A DNA stretch of 11,993 bases from Candidatus Moraniibacteriota bacterium (GCA_003157295.1 PMJF01000032.1:7985-19977), one strand, 5' to 3'. Shown: positions 1 to 5,885, counted from the first letter of the stretch. Notes: generated from the sequence alone by a model not told the origin. A program made the numbers and translations.

Positions 1-851
1 GGAAAAATTTCCGGAACTGGATTGGCCATCGCAAAAACAATCGCGCCTTCGTTCATTTTCTCGATATCGCTCGCGTCCAGCAGGCCTGGAGCAGACACCC
101 CGATAAAAATATCGGTGTTCGCCAATACCTCCTTCAGGCTGCCTTTATTTTTTTCCTTATTCGTCAATCTTGCCAGTTCCTCTTTAGCCTTATTCATGCC
201 GTTTTTTCTGTTTTGATAAATGGCTCCCTGGCTGTCGCAAACTATGATATTTTTGGCCCCGTATTTCAAGAGCAGTTTCGTAATCGCGATTCCCGCGGCG
301 CCGGCGCCGGATAATACAATTTTTACTTCGGAAATTTTTTTATGCACCACCTTCAGCGCGTTAATTATCCCAGCCAGCACGATGATCGCCGTTCCGTGCT
401 GGTCATCATGGAAAACGGGAATATCAAGCTCCTTGATCAGTCTCTGCTCTATCTCAAAACATCGCGGGGCGGAAATATCCTCCAGATTTATCCCGCCAAA
501 TGTCGGTGAAATATATTTTACGGCTTTTATTATTTCCTCCGTATCTTGTGTCGCGAGAACGATCGGAACCGCGTCCACTCCTCCCAACTCTTTGAATAAG
601 GCAGCTTTCCCCTCCATTACCGGCAAGGCCGCTTCGGGGCCCAGATTGCCCAAACCCAAAACAGCGCTGCCATCTGAAATGACAGCTACACTATTGCGCT
701 TGAAGGTTAGTTCGAAAACTCTTTTCTTGTCTTTTGCAATGGCTTTTGAGAGTTCGGCGACACCGGGGGTATACAAAAGAGATAAAGATTTTTTTGTGAT
801 CTTATAGCAAGATTTGATCTCGATCTTTCCTTTCTTGAAAGAAAAAGGCAT
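1..851 (-). CDS. NAD(P)-dependent malic enzyme, N-terminal part (cut by window edge)
   Basis: Oxidative decarboxylation of malate to pyruvate, cytoplasmic. I translated the minus strand from the ATG at 851-849; 283 codons are present and the frame is open to the left edge, so the C-terminus is missing. Seen: LYTPGVA with the probable catalytic Tyr27; the Lys82 region (GNLGPEAALPVMEGK, 68-82); the metal-binding segments NLEDI (122-126) and HDDQHGT (148-154); and a Rossmann GAGAAG at 182-187 followed by Asp206 at the end of the next strand. An acidic residue there often goes with NAD preference, but that is inference. The N-terminus lacks the long extension of large malic enzymes, so it is the short bacterial/archaeal form. 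No clear Shine-Dalgarno precedes the start; an inverted repeat (861-894) lies 9 nt upstream. It follows trxB in the same direction after 86 nt. Confidence 0.93.
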   Translation of the reverse strand, partial: MPFSFKKGKIEIKSCYKITKKSLSLLYTPGVAELSKAIAKDKKRVFELTFKRNSVAVISDGSAVLGLGNLGPEAALPVMEGKAALFKELGGVDAVPIVLATQDTEEIIKAVKYISPTFGGINLEDISAPRCFEIEQRLIKELDIPVFHDDQHGTAIIVLAGIINALKVVHKKISEVKIVLSGAGAAGIAITKLLLKYGAKNIIVCDSQGAIYQNRKNGMNKAKEELARLTNKEKNKGSLKEVLANTDIFIGVSAPGLLDASDIEKMNEGAIVFAMANPVPEIF

Positions 852-860
852 AAATTATGT

Positions 861-894
861 TCCAAACGGAAAAATTTAATTTCTTCTGTTTGGA
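861..894 (-). promoter_or_regulatory. Inverted repeat in the leader of the malic enzyme gene
   Basis: Arms 861-871 and 884-894 match at 10 of 11 positions with a 12-nt AT-rich loop. On the minus strand the hairpin ends 9 nt before the malic enzyme ATG. There is no T-run after it, so it is not a typical terminator of trxB. It could affect translation or mRNA stability; function unknown. Confidence 0.35.
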
Positions 895-937
895 TTTCGA
901 TGATTTAAATGAATTTATATATACCAAGATAAAAAAC

Positions 938-1861
938 CTATGCAGTCTGCAATTTTCGATATACGCTCCCGGCGGCAACCGCTCCTTCCGCCGCGGCTGT
1001 GATTATCTGGCGCGTTTTGTTCGAACCGGTCGTCGCGTCTCCTGCAGCATAGACTCCCGGCACATTTGTGCTCTGATCCGCGCTAACGATGACAAAACCC
1101 TGCTCGTCTGAAGAGACTCCCAGCTGTTTGGTCAACTCGACTCCGGGTTCGCTCCCAATTTCAATGAACACACCATCGACCGCCAAGCTTTCTTTCCCTT
1201 CGAATTCTTTATCCAGAATTATGCTTTCAACCATTTTTTCGCCGCGGATCTCTTTTATATTCGAGGAATAGATCACCGTGATCTTTGGATTTTTTTCATA
1301 TTTTTCGCAATAGGACGGATCACATCTCAACTTATCACCTCTGTAGATTAAATAGACCTTAGAAGCGTATTCGGCCAAAAGAAGCGCCGCCGAAGCCGCG
1401 CTGTTTCCGCCTCCCGCGACAGCCACTGTTTTATCTTTGAAAAACGGCGCATCGCAAGTCGGACAATAGGAAACTCCTTTTCCTTTGAATTCGTTTTCTC
1501 CCGGAATCTGCAATTTTCGATATTCCATCCCCAGAGCCAAAATAATATATTTCGCCTTATAATTCTCGGTGTGGGTTGTAATGTTCCAAATATCGCTCTC
1601 TTTCTTGATGCTCGATACCGCATCCATGATTATTTTTCCTCCCAGCTTTTCGCTATGCTCGCGCATTTTTTGGCCAAGCTCGAGACCGGATATGGAAACG
1701 GTTCCCGGCCAATTTTCGACCTTGTGAGCTTCGTTGGCTTGTCCACCCGGCTCTTTGGCGATAACAAGATGCTTGACCTTATACCGCGAGGCATAGATCG
1801 AAGCCGCCAGCCCCGCCGGCCCGGCGCCAATAATTATTAGGTCGTAAATATCTTTCGCCAT
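938..1861 (-). CDS. trxB: Thioredoxin reductase
   Basis: FAD-dependent reductase passing electrons from a pyridine nucleotide to thioredoxin, which is encoded next door at 1975-2292. I chose the ATG at 1861 (protein MAKDIYDLIIIGAG..., 307 aa, normal family length). The frame can be extended to a TTG at 1885, but that would add eight residues before the FAD fold and run into repeat element A. Seen: FAD dinucleotide fold GAGPAG (12-17), GGQ (39-41), redox-active CPTC (C133, C136) in the usual central position, second nucleotide fold GGGNSA (150-155), and the C-terminal FAD motif YAAGD (271-275). Where the Escherichia coli enzyme has HRRDxxR for the NADPH 2'-phosphate, this one reads YRGDKLR (173-179), so one Arg is missing. 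Stop TAG. No clear ribosome binding site. Confidence 0.95.
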   Translation of the reverse strand: MAKDIYDLIIIGAGPAGLAASIYASRYKVKHLVIAKEPGGQANEAHKVENWPGTVSISGLELGQKMREHSEKLGGKIIMDAVSSIKKESDIWNITTHTENYKAKYIILALGMEYRKLQIPGENEFKGKGVSYCPTCDAPFFKDKTVAVAGGGNSAASAALLLAEYASKVYLIYRGDKLRCDPSYCEKYEKNPKITVIYSSNIKEIRGEKMVESIILDKEFEGKESLAVDGVFIEIGSEPGVELTKQLGVSSDEQGFVIVSADQSTNVPGVYAAGDATTGSNKTRQIITAAAEGAVAAGSVYRKLQTA

Positions 1862-1881
1862 AGAATTGATCAAATCAATAA

Positions 1882-1970
1882 ACAAATAAATGGGGCTTTG
1901 GAGCGATCGCGTTCTGCTCCGATTAATAATCGGAGCAGGTTAGCCTGCCTGAAAAGCCCTATTTATTTGT
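1882..1970. repeat. Structured intergenic element A (18-bp arms, conserved core)
   Basis: Arms 1882-1899 and 1953-1970 are complementary over 18 positions; the only non-Watson-Crick position is G1892/T1960. Inside lie ATCGCGTT (1906-1913), a near-perfect 10-bp hairpin (1916-1925 with 1927-1936, extendable by two more pairs), an alternative hairpin GCAGG-TTAG-CCTGC (1935-1948), and GCCT (1943-1946) five bases before the A-run of the right arm. On the minus strand it begins 4 nt after the trxA stop and ends 20 nt before the trxB start. The same architecture and spacing recur at 3657-3741. No T-run follows either arm, so a simple terminator is unlikely. Function unknown: it could be a REP/MITE-like repeat or an RNA processing or stability element. 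Confidence 0.75.
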
Positions 1971-1974
1971 GACT

Positions 1975-2292
1975 TTAAATAATTTTACCAAGCTCTTCCT
2001 TCAAATTATCTTTATTTTGCAATCCTACCAGTTGCTTCACAACTTTTCCCTCCTTGAAAATTATCAACGTCGGAATTGACATCACGCTATAATTTGTGGC
2101 CGTTTCGCGATTCTCGTCCACGTTCAATTTTCCTATCTTGACCTTATCTTTCATTTCTTCGGCAAGCTCGTCAACGATCGGCCCCATCATTTGGCAAGGT
2201 CCGCACCACGCCGCCCAAAAGTCAACCAAAACGGGCTTATCGCTCTTGAGCACTTCTTGATCAAAATTTTGATCGGTGAATTGTTGCGCCAT
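1975..2292 (-). CDS. trxA: Thioredoxin
   Basis: Small cytoplasmic protein disulfide reductant, kept reduced by the thioredoxin reductase encoded just downstream. 105 aa, the standard length. Seen: the active-site segment FWAAWCGPC with C30 and C33, the buried Asp24 in LVDFW, the cis-proline loop SIPT (P74), and the C-terminal glycine-containing strand-helix end. The ATG at 2292 is 4 nt past the stop of the anchored thioredoxin-like gene, so translational coupling is likely. Stop TAA at 1975-1977, with repeat element A starting four bases later. Nothing atypical in the catalytic residues. Confidence 0.97.
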   Translation of the reverse strand: MAQQFTDQNFDQEVLKSDKPVLVDFWAAWCGPCQMMGPIVDELAEEMKDKVKIGKLNVDENRETATNYSVMSIPTLIIFKEGKVVKQLVGLQNKDNLKEELGKII

Positions 2293-2296
2293 ACAT

Positions 2297-2818
2297 TTAT
2301 TTATTATGCTTTTTACGATTTACGAAGACCAATGCCCCGGCGCCCAAAACGATAAGCGCGATCATTATTACGGGAAAATAATTCTTTTTTTTTCCGGCTG
2401 GAGCGGGAACATTCGCGCTACTCGGATTTTCCGCGGCGCTATTTTTGCTGATCTTGTCCGGATCGGGAAGAGAAGACGCATCCGCCGCGTCGATCTCACG
2501 CGCAAAATTATCAATGATCGGCTGATCCCCGACAATGAACTTATCCGCGAAAGCCATGGCGGGAACCGCCCCCTTGTTCGGATCATTGAAAACGTCCCCG
2601 AACTTCATCAAGAGCCGCCCATTGAAAGGATTCGAAAACTCAAGGCTTGTGATGTCATATTTGTCGTATATGCCGTTCTCTTGAAAGAATGCTTCAACTT
2701 TTTTACAGTGGGGACAGGTATCGCCATAGAAAAAATAGGCCTTTTTCTTGGCAGCATCTTGGGCAGATGTCAAAAGAGGAAATAAAGCTAGCAAAGAAAT
2801 AATGTAGATCTTTTTCAT
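2297..2818 (-). CDS. Membrane-anchored extracytoplasmic thioredoxin-like protein
   Basis: 173 aa. Seen in order: an N-terminal signal peptide (about 1-19, KK then a hydrophobic core ending LLTSA); a thioredoxin-fold start [18 protein letters not shown] with the redox pair C35-P-H-C38; a probable cis-Pro loop GAVPAM (P86); an Ala/Ser/Pro-rich linker (about 111-142); a C-terminal membrane helix (about 147-166); and a basic tail NRKKHNK. The basic tail should sit inside and the catalytic domain outside. CPHC resembles the DsbA/DsbG/glutaredoxin-like group rather than thioredoxin's CGPC, so it may oxidise or isomerise disulfides in exported proteins. The family is inferred from the motif only. 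It is placed 4 nt before trxA and 42 nt after uppS, all in one direction. No Shine-Dalgarno is visible before its ATG. Confidence 0.85.
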   Translation of the reverse strand: MKKIYIISLLALFPLLTSAQDAAKKKAYFFYGDTCPHCKKVEAFFQENGIYDKYDITSLEFSNPFNGRLLMKFGDVFNDPNKGAVPAMAFADKFIVGDQPIIDNFAREIDAADASSLPDPDKISKNSAAENPSSANVPAPAGKKKNYFPVIMIALIVLGAGALVFVNRKKHNK

Positions 2819-2860
2819 AAATAATATATATTTCTATTAAAAATTAGGCCAACTGGAAAT

Positions 2861-3574
2861 TTACTTTCCGAATCTTCTCGCTCTCCTCGAATAATCCATC
2901 ACCGCTTCCCTCATCTTCTTTTCGTCAAAATCCGGCCAGAGAGTTTCGGAAAAATAAAGCTGGGCATCCCGGAGATCCCACATCATAAAACCGGCGCTGA
3001 TATGCGGTTCGCCACCGGTGCGAACGAGAAGGTCAACCGGCGGCAGATCTTTCGTCATCAAGTGGCTTTTTATCGTCTGAGCCGTTATCTTGGCCTTACC
3101 TTTGCATTTTTCGGTAATTTTTTTCATCGCTTCCAAAATTTCATCATCCCCGCTATAGGCCAAAAGGAAATTCAGAAAATATTTTCGATAACGATTTGTC
3201 CGGTTGATGCACTTATGGATTATACGCTTGAGCGCTTCCGGAAATTGCTCTTCCCATTTCCCGATCACATTTATTCTGACCTGATTTTTATGGATGTCGT
3301 CGCTGTCGGTCAGCTTCAAAAAATACTTACGATAAACATCGAGCAAAGCTTTCTTTTCTCTCCAGGGCCTTTTTCGCATATTATCCAGCGACGATCCCCA
3401 AAAAGTGACGTACTCCACTCCCAGATCCAGATTCTCCCGAAGCACTTTTTCAAGATTTTGAGCTCCGGCATCATGCCCTTCCCACGGCTTAAGACCCCGC
3501 TCGCGCGCCCAGCGCCGGTTTCCATCGGGAATAATTGCGACATGCTTGGGGATATTTTTTATATTTTTAGACAT
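2861..3574 (-). CDS. uppS: Isoprenyl (undecaprenyl) diphosphate synthase, cis-prenyltransferase
   Basis: Adds isopentenyl units in cis to an allylic diphosphate to form the long polyprenyl diphosphate that carries peptidoglycan precursors. 237 aa, normal length. Seen: HVAIIPDGNRRWA (11-23) with catalytic Asp17, GHDAGAQN (33-40), FWGSSLDNMRKRP (58-70) in place of the usual FSTENWKRP, and the C-terminal RTGGEPHIS (185-193) and LWPDF (212-216). IPDGNRRWA is closer to archaeal and eukaryotic members than to the common bacterial MDGNGRWA; RTGGE also occurs there. Product chain length cannot be read off. The adjacent trans-type synthase could supply its primer. Start ATG at 3574, no visible Shine-Dalgarno. 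The gene is separated from the upstream synthase by repeat element B and a possible promoter. Confidence 0.92.
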   Translation of the reverse strand: MSKNIKNIPKHVAIIPDGNRRWARERGLKPWEGHDAGAQNLEKVLRENLDLGVEYVTFWGSSLDNMRKRPWREKKALLDVYRKYFLKLTDSDDIHKNQVRINVIGKWEEQFPEALKRIIHKCINRTNRYRKYFLNFLLAYSGDDEILEAMKKITEKCKGKAKITAQTIKSHLMTKDLPPVDLLVRTGGEPHISAGFMMWDLRDAQLYFSETLWPDFDEKKMREAVMDYSRRARRFGK

Positions 3575-3618
3575 AAAACAAAATCAAAAAGCTTTTGCTT
3601 TCCGTTAAATTTATAATT

Positions 3619-3647
3619 ATTTTACATTAATGCCAAGTTAATTACAA
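3619..3647 (-). promoter_or_regulatory. Possible promoter for uppS and the redox genes
   Basis: On the minus strand TTGTAA (3647-3642), a 17-nt spacer, then TAAAAT (3624-3619), about 45 nt before the uppS ATG. Matches are partial and the region is AT-rich, so chance occurrence is quite possible. Confidence 0.35.
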
Positions 3648-3656
3648 GCCCAGAGA

Positions 3657-3741
3657 GGATAAGATTGGAGTTTTGAAAATATCGCGTTAGATCGACAGCT
3701 GGCTGGAGGACCAGCCTATTTGAAAAACTCCAATTTTATCC
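3657..3741. repeat. Structured intergenic element B (18-bp arms, conserved core)
   Basis: Arms 3657-3674 and 3724-3741 are complementary over 18 positions; the only exception is G3663/T3735. Inside lie ATCGCGTT (3681-3688), six bases after the left arm, then the hairpin GGCTGG-AGGA-CCAGCC (3701-3716), then GCCT (3714-3717) and ATTTG before the A-run of the right arm. It shares these core motifs and distances with element A (1882-1970), although the arm sequences differ completely. On the minus strand it starts 7 nt after the polyprenyl synthase stop. No T-run follows. Confidence 0.75.
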
Positions 3742-3748
3742 GAATATT

Positions 3749-4816
3749 TCAAACCTCCCTATTCACAATATAATCCGCGATTCCGATGAGAAATTCTTGT
3801 GTCTTTTGATCGAAATTCGATCTTTCAATAGCTTTCTTGCCTTCCTCAATATATTTTTTGGCAAGGGTCTGCGAATATTTCAATGATCCGGTGTTTTCCA
3901 CGATCTCGCGGAATTTATTTATTTCTTTCAGATTGGCGTCTTTCTTTCCCAACAAATTTTTTATCACTCTCTTTTCCGCTTTGTTCCCAAGCTCCAGAGC
4001 TTTCGCCACGAGCAGCGTTTGCTTTCCTTCACGCAGATCCGAGCAGACCGGTTTTCCCAGTTTCTTTTCGTTTCCGAACGCACCTAGAACGTCATCCTGG
4101 ATCTGGAACGCAATTCCAACTGGAATGGCATAATCACTCAAAACTTCAAGCTGTTTTTTTTCGGCCCCAGCGAGCAGCGCTCCCAAGTGAAGCGGGCCTT
4201 CGACCGTGTATTTGGCCGTTTTATTACGGTGAACCTCAAGAATTTCTTTTTCGCTGGCCCGGCCTTTGGCTTCTAGCATCACGTCCAGGATCTCTCCCGA
4301 AACAGTATTCACGACGATCTCCTGAAGCTTCAAAAGCGCTCTTTGCTTTTTTTCCGGAGTAAACTTTGAATTGAAAATGATCTCATTTCCGAACGCCGCC
4401 GCCATATCTCCCGCCACCAGCGCGATCGATTCGCCAAAATGAACCGGATCGACTTTTTTATAAAATCGACGCGCCAGCCGTTCATATTTTTTATGGATCG
4501 TTTCCACGCCGTGCCGCAGATCGTCGCGGTCGATTATGTCATCATGAATAAGAAGAAAGATGTTGATCAGCTCAATGCTCATCGCCGCCTCGCTGATCTT
4601 TTCGAATTCCTTTCCATTTGCCGCCCGGTAACCGAAATACATGAAACTGGCCCTCACCCTTTTCCCACCGGCGAGCGTCAAATCGCGGATGCTTTTCACG
4701 GTGTCCCGCGCCGAAAAACCAACGTCTTTCATTTCCAGAAGCTTTTTGGTAAAAAACTTCGCCAATTTTTGATCGATTATTTTTTTGTAGTTCAAAAGCT
4801 CAATTTTTGCGTCCAT
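3749..4816 (-). CDS. Polyprenyl diphosphate synthase, trans-type (geranylgeranyl diphosphate synthase-like)
   Basis: Head-to-tail condensation of isopentenyl diphosphate with an allylic diphosphate. 355 aa. Seen: GGKRVRA (50-56); the first Asp-rich motif DDIIDRDDLRHG (92-103; D92, D93, D96); the Lys/Thr pair KTAKYT (199-204); FQIQDD (237-242); and the second Asp-rich motif, reading DDVLG, so the third Asp of DDxxD is Gly. That change is seen in many GGPP synthases. It is followed by KLGKPVCSDLREGKQTLL (252-269). Phe87 sits five residues before the first Asp motif; an aromatic there is a known chain-length limiter, so a C15-C20 product is inferred. It probably primes the neighbouring uppS product or makes other prenyl lipids. 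Stop TGA; element B follows within 8 nt. No Shine-Dalgarno. Confidence 0.92.
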   Translation of the reverse strand: MDAKIELLNYKKIIDQKLAKFFTKKLLEMKDVGFSARDTVKSIRDLTLAGGKRVRASFMYFGYRAANGKEFEKISEAAMSIELINIFLLIHDDIIDRDDLRHGVETIHKKYERLARRFYKKVDPVHFGESIALVAGDMAAAFGNEIIFNSKFTPEKKQRALLKLQEIVVNTVSGEILDVMLEAKGRASEKEILEVHRNKTAKYTVEGPLHLGALLAGAEKKQLEVLSDYAIPVGIAFQIQDDVLGAFGNEKKLGKPVCSDLREGKQTLLVAKALELGNKAEKRVIKNLLGKKDANLKEINKFREIVENTGSLKYSQTLAKKYIEEGKKAIERSNFDQKTQEFLIGIADYIVNREV

Positions 4817-4848
4817 AATTTGTAGAAAAGCCTAAATATGGCTTATAT

Positions 4849-4877
4849 ATAGTAATATAAAATTATATTGTTGACAA
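4849..4877 (-). promoter_or_regulatory. Possible promoter for the polyprenyl synthase operon
   Basis: On the minus strand TTGTCA (4877-4872), a 17-nt spacer, then TACTAT (4854-4849), 33 nt before the ATG at 4816. Its -35 box shares bases with the -35 box of the plus-strand promoter at 4871-4899, giving back-to-back overlapping promoters. The -10 match is only fair. Confidence 0.4.
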
Positions 4878-4899
4878 ATGTCATAAATTAGAATATAAT
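4871..4899 (+). promoter_or_regulatory. Perfect-consensus sigma-70 type promoter
   Basis: TTGACA at 4871-4876, a 17-nt spacer, TATAAT at 4894-4899: both hexamers and spacing are consensus. Expected transcription start is near 4906. It reads into the small cysteine-rich gene at 5025 and is the only strong plus-strand promoter seen here. Confidence 0.85.
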
Positions 4900-4933
4900 G
4901 TTAGCTAAGAATGTGTTAAATATCGTAGGGATT

Positions 4934-4979
4934 AAGGAGGCCTTTGCAACGGCAAAGAGGAAGCGGATTAATAAACCGC
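4934..4979 (+). promoter_or_regulatory. Structured leader of the plus-strand unit: SD-like AAGGAGG, hairpin and dyad
   Basis: AAGGAGG (4934-4940) is followed at once by CCTTTGC (4941-4947), which can pair with GCAAAGAGG (4952-4960) around an AACG loop with one bulged A. Then comes a 17-bp dyad, GCGG-A-TTA-A-TAA-A-CCGC (4963-4979), with 7 of 8 symmetric pairs. The dyad could be an operator or a short RNA stem. The whole untranslated leader would be about 120 nt, long for this compact genome, so a cis-regulatory RNA or a protein-binding site is plausible. Function is inference only. Confidence 0.45.
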
Positions 4980-5024
4980 CGGATGTAAATTATCAACTAT
5001 TTAAAATCAGCGAGGGAGTTTGTA

Positions 5025-5180
5025 ATGAGCTGTGAAAACGCAACGATATCTTGTTCGCAGTGCGGGTGTAAGCTGAGTCAAGCTCAGCTCAACAGACTGG
5101 CAGAAAAAGGTTACACCTACTGCCAGGGACAATTGAGCCAGTTCGTCCGCTATTGCGGGCATAGAATCACCAGGAATTAA
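5025..5180 (+). CDS. Small cysteine-rich, putative zinc-binding protein (51 aa)
   Basis: Found by reading the plus strand. The ATG at 5025 lies behind a Shine-Dalgarno-like GAGGGAG (5012-5018) at good spacing, and the stop TAA is at 5178-5180. The 51-residue product starts MSCENATISCSQCGC. It has cysteines at 3, 10, 13, 15, 33 and 44 and a His at 46; C10-x2-C13 plus C33 and C44-G-H could form a small zinc ribbon or treble-clef-like site. It contains a short basic helix-like stretch (KLSQAQLNRLAEKG, 16-29). I do not recognise the family. Support for being real: a consensus promoter, a ribosome binding site and two terminators bracket exactly this frame. It is the only plus-strand gene in the window. 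No function should be assigned beyond possible metal or nucleic-acid binding. Confidence 0.65.
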   Translation: MSCENATISCSQCGCKLSQAQLNRLAEKGYTYCQGQLSQFVRYCGHRITRN

Positions 5181-5197
5181 CCCTCGCCACCCCAAGC

Positions 5198-5253
5198 CCC
5201 CCGACACCACCAAGCGATTATCATATCTCGGTGCCGGGGGCAACATTTTTTTT
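5198..5253 (+). terminator. Intrinsic terminator of the plus-strand small gene
   Basis: CCCCCG-A-CACC (5198-5208) pairs with GGTG-C-CGGGGG (5230-5240): ten GC-rich pairs with one A/C mismatch and a 21-nt loop. It is followed after five bases by eight T (5246-5253). It starts 17 nt after the stop codon. Confidence 0.85.
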
Positions 5254-5284
5254 AAGAACAACTTTAAATCTACAAGATGCAACT

Positions 5285-5306
5285 CGCCCGATCCGGGTGT
5301 TTTTTT
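5285..5306 (+). terminator. Second, tandem intrinsic terminator
   Basis: CGCCCG (5285-5290), loop ATC, CGGGTG (5294-5299): six pairs including one G-T, followed directly by seven T (5300-5306). It backs up the terminator at 5198 and protects the convergent minus-strand gene at 5337-5738 from read-through. Confidence 0.65.
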
Positions 5307-5336
5307 ATTGGAAAAATTTTTTCTTCCCTTTATATG

Positions 5337-5738
5337 TCAACTAAATTTCTGCACACGGACAATTTTCAATTTCGGTTGGGAATGCATTGCGGAATGCGCT
5401 TGGGCGATCATCTTTCTTAAATCTGTTTGAATATCTCTCGTACTTGATATATGGCTCCAACGATGAGCTTCTTTTAGCATAGTATCAGATCGCGCCAAAA
5501 CTGCCTCTTGCTCTACCTTAGATAATTCTTGAAAATGAAGAAGAATTGTTTTAAAACTCTCAAGATCATCCATAAAAGAGCTCGCCCTAAATGATTCTTC
5601 CTTTTCTTCCCTTCCCATATTCAAATCCTCCACAGTTGGAACACTTTCTAGAAAATCTTCAAATATTTTTCTGTCGAATCGACGCCGCGGCAGATCGCCT
5701 TTCCTAGGATATTCTATTCTTTGGGCTGTTTCCAGCAT
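5337..5738 (-). CDS. Hypothetical protein (133 aa)
   Basis: I do not recognise this protein. ATG at 5738, no Shine-Dalgarno; stop TAG. 133 aa, strongly charged and predicted mostly helical by eye. It has a basic N-terminal part (about 7-24, with PRKG and PRRRFDRK), an acidic middle (about 27-60, DFLESVPTVEDL and REEKEESF), then amphipathic helices (about 56-118). The end is a basic KLKIVRVQKFS that looks like a beta strand. No signal peptide, membrane segment or cysteine. It begins 24 nt after the 3' end of tRNA-Glu on the same strand and may be cotranscribed with it. It converges with the plus-strand cysteine-rich gene. Length, lack of internal stops and plausible amino-acid use support a real gene; the absence of any known motif lowers certainty. 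Confidence 0.6.
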   Translation of the reverse strand: MLETAQRIEYPRKGDLPRRRFDRKIFEDFLESVPTVEDLNMGREEKEESFRASSFMDDLESFKTILLHFQELSKVEQEAVLARSDTMLKEAHRWSHISSTRDIQTDLRKMIAQAHSAMHSQPKLKIVRVQKFS

Positions 5739-5762
5739 AAATTTTTTTATATTCTTATTTCG

Positions 5763-5834
5763 TACCGCTACGGAGAATCGAACTCCGGTTTCCAGGATGA
5801 GAACCTGATGTCCTAACCACTAGACGATAGCGGC
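5763..5834 (-). tRNA. tRNA-Glu (anticodon CUC)
   Basis: Folded by hand on the minus strand, 72 nt: acceptor GCCGCTA with TAGCGGT (first pair G-T) and discriminator A; D stem GTCT/GGAC; anticodon stem TCAGG/CCTGG around TTCTCAT, giving anticodon CTC; a 4-nt variable loop; T stem CGGAG/CTCCG with loop TTCGATT. CCA is not encoded (the next bases are CG). CTC reads GAG (Glu), and the body resembles bacterial tRNA-Glu. It lies alone between two hypothetical genes. Confidence 0.95.
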
Positions 5835-5885
5835 GTAACGCTCTATACATTACTAAAATTTTTTCAGCTTGTCCATATTTCTCCC

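Noticed and set aside
220..807. Long plus-strand open frame (195 codons)
   Set aside because: It lies opposite the malic enzyme, whose motifs are unmistakable on the minus strand; the plus-strand product has no recognisable features.
1882..1970. Integron attC site or ordinary intrinsic terminator
   Set aside because: attC sites keep their outer ends and vary inside, the opposite of what is seen here, and no integron cassette array is present; no U-run follows the arms on either strand.
3002..3616. 204-codon plus-strand open frame
   Set aside because: It is the complement of uppS, which carries all family motifs on the minus strand.
4944..4988. 14-residue leader peptide starting TTG behind AAGGAGG
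   Set aside because: The start is only three bases from the Shine-Dalgarno and the peptide has no run of regulatory codons, so an attenuator peptide is not supported.
5007..5282. 91-codon minus-strand open frame across the small Cys-rich gene
   Set aside because: It covers both the plus-strand gene and its terminator stem, has no ribosome binding site, and its residues are dictated by the hairpin arms.
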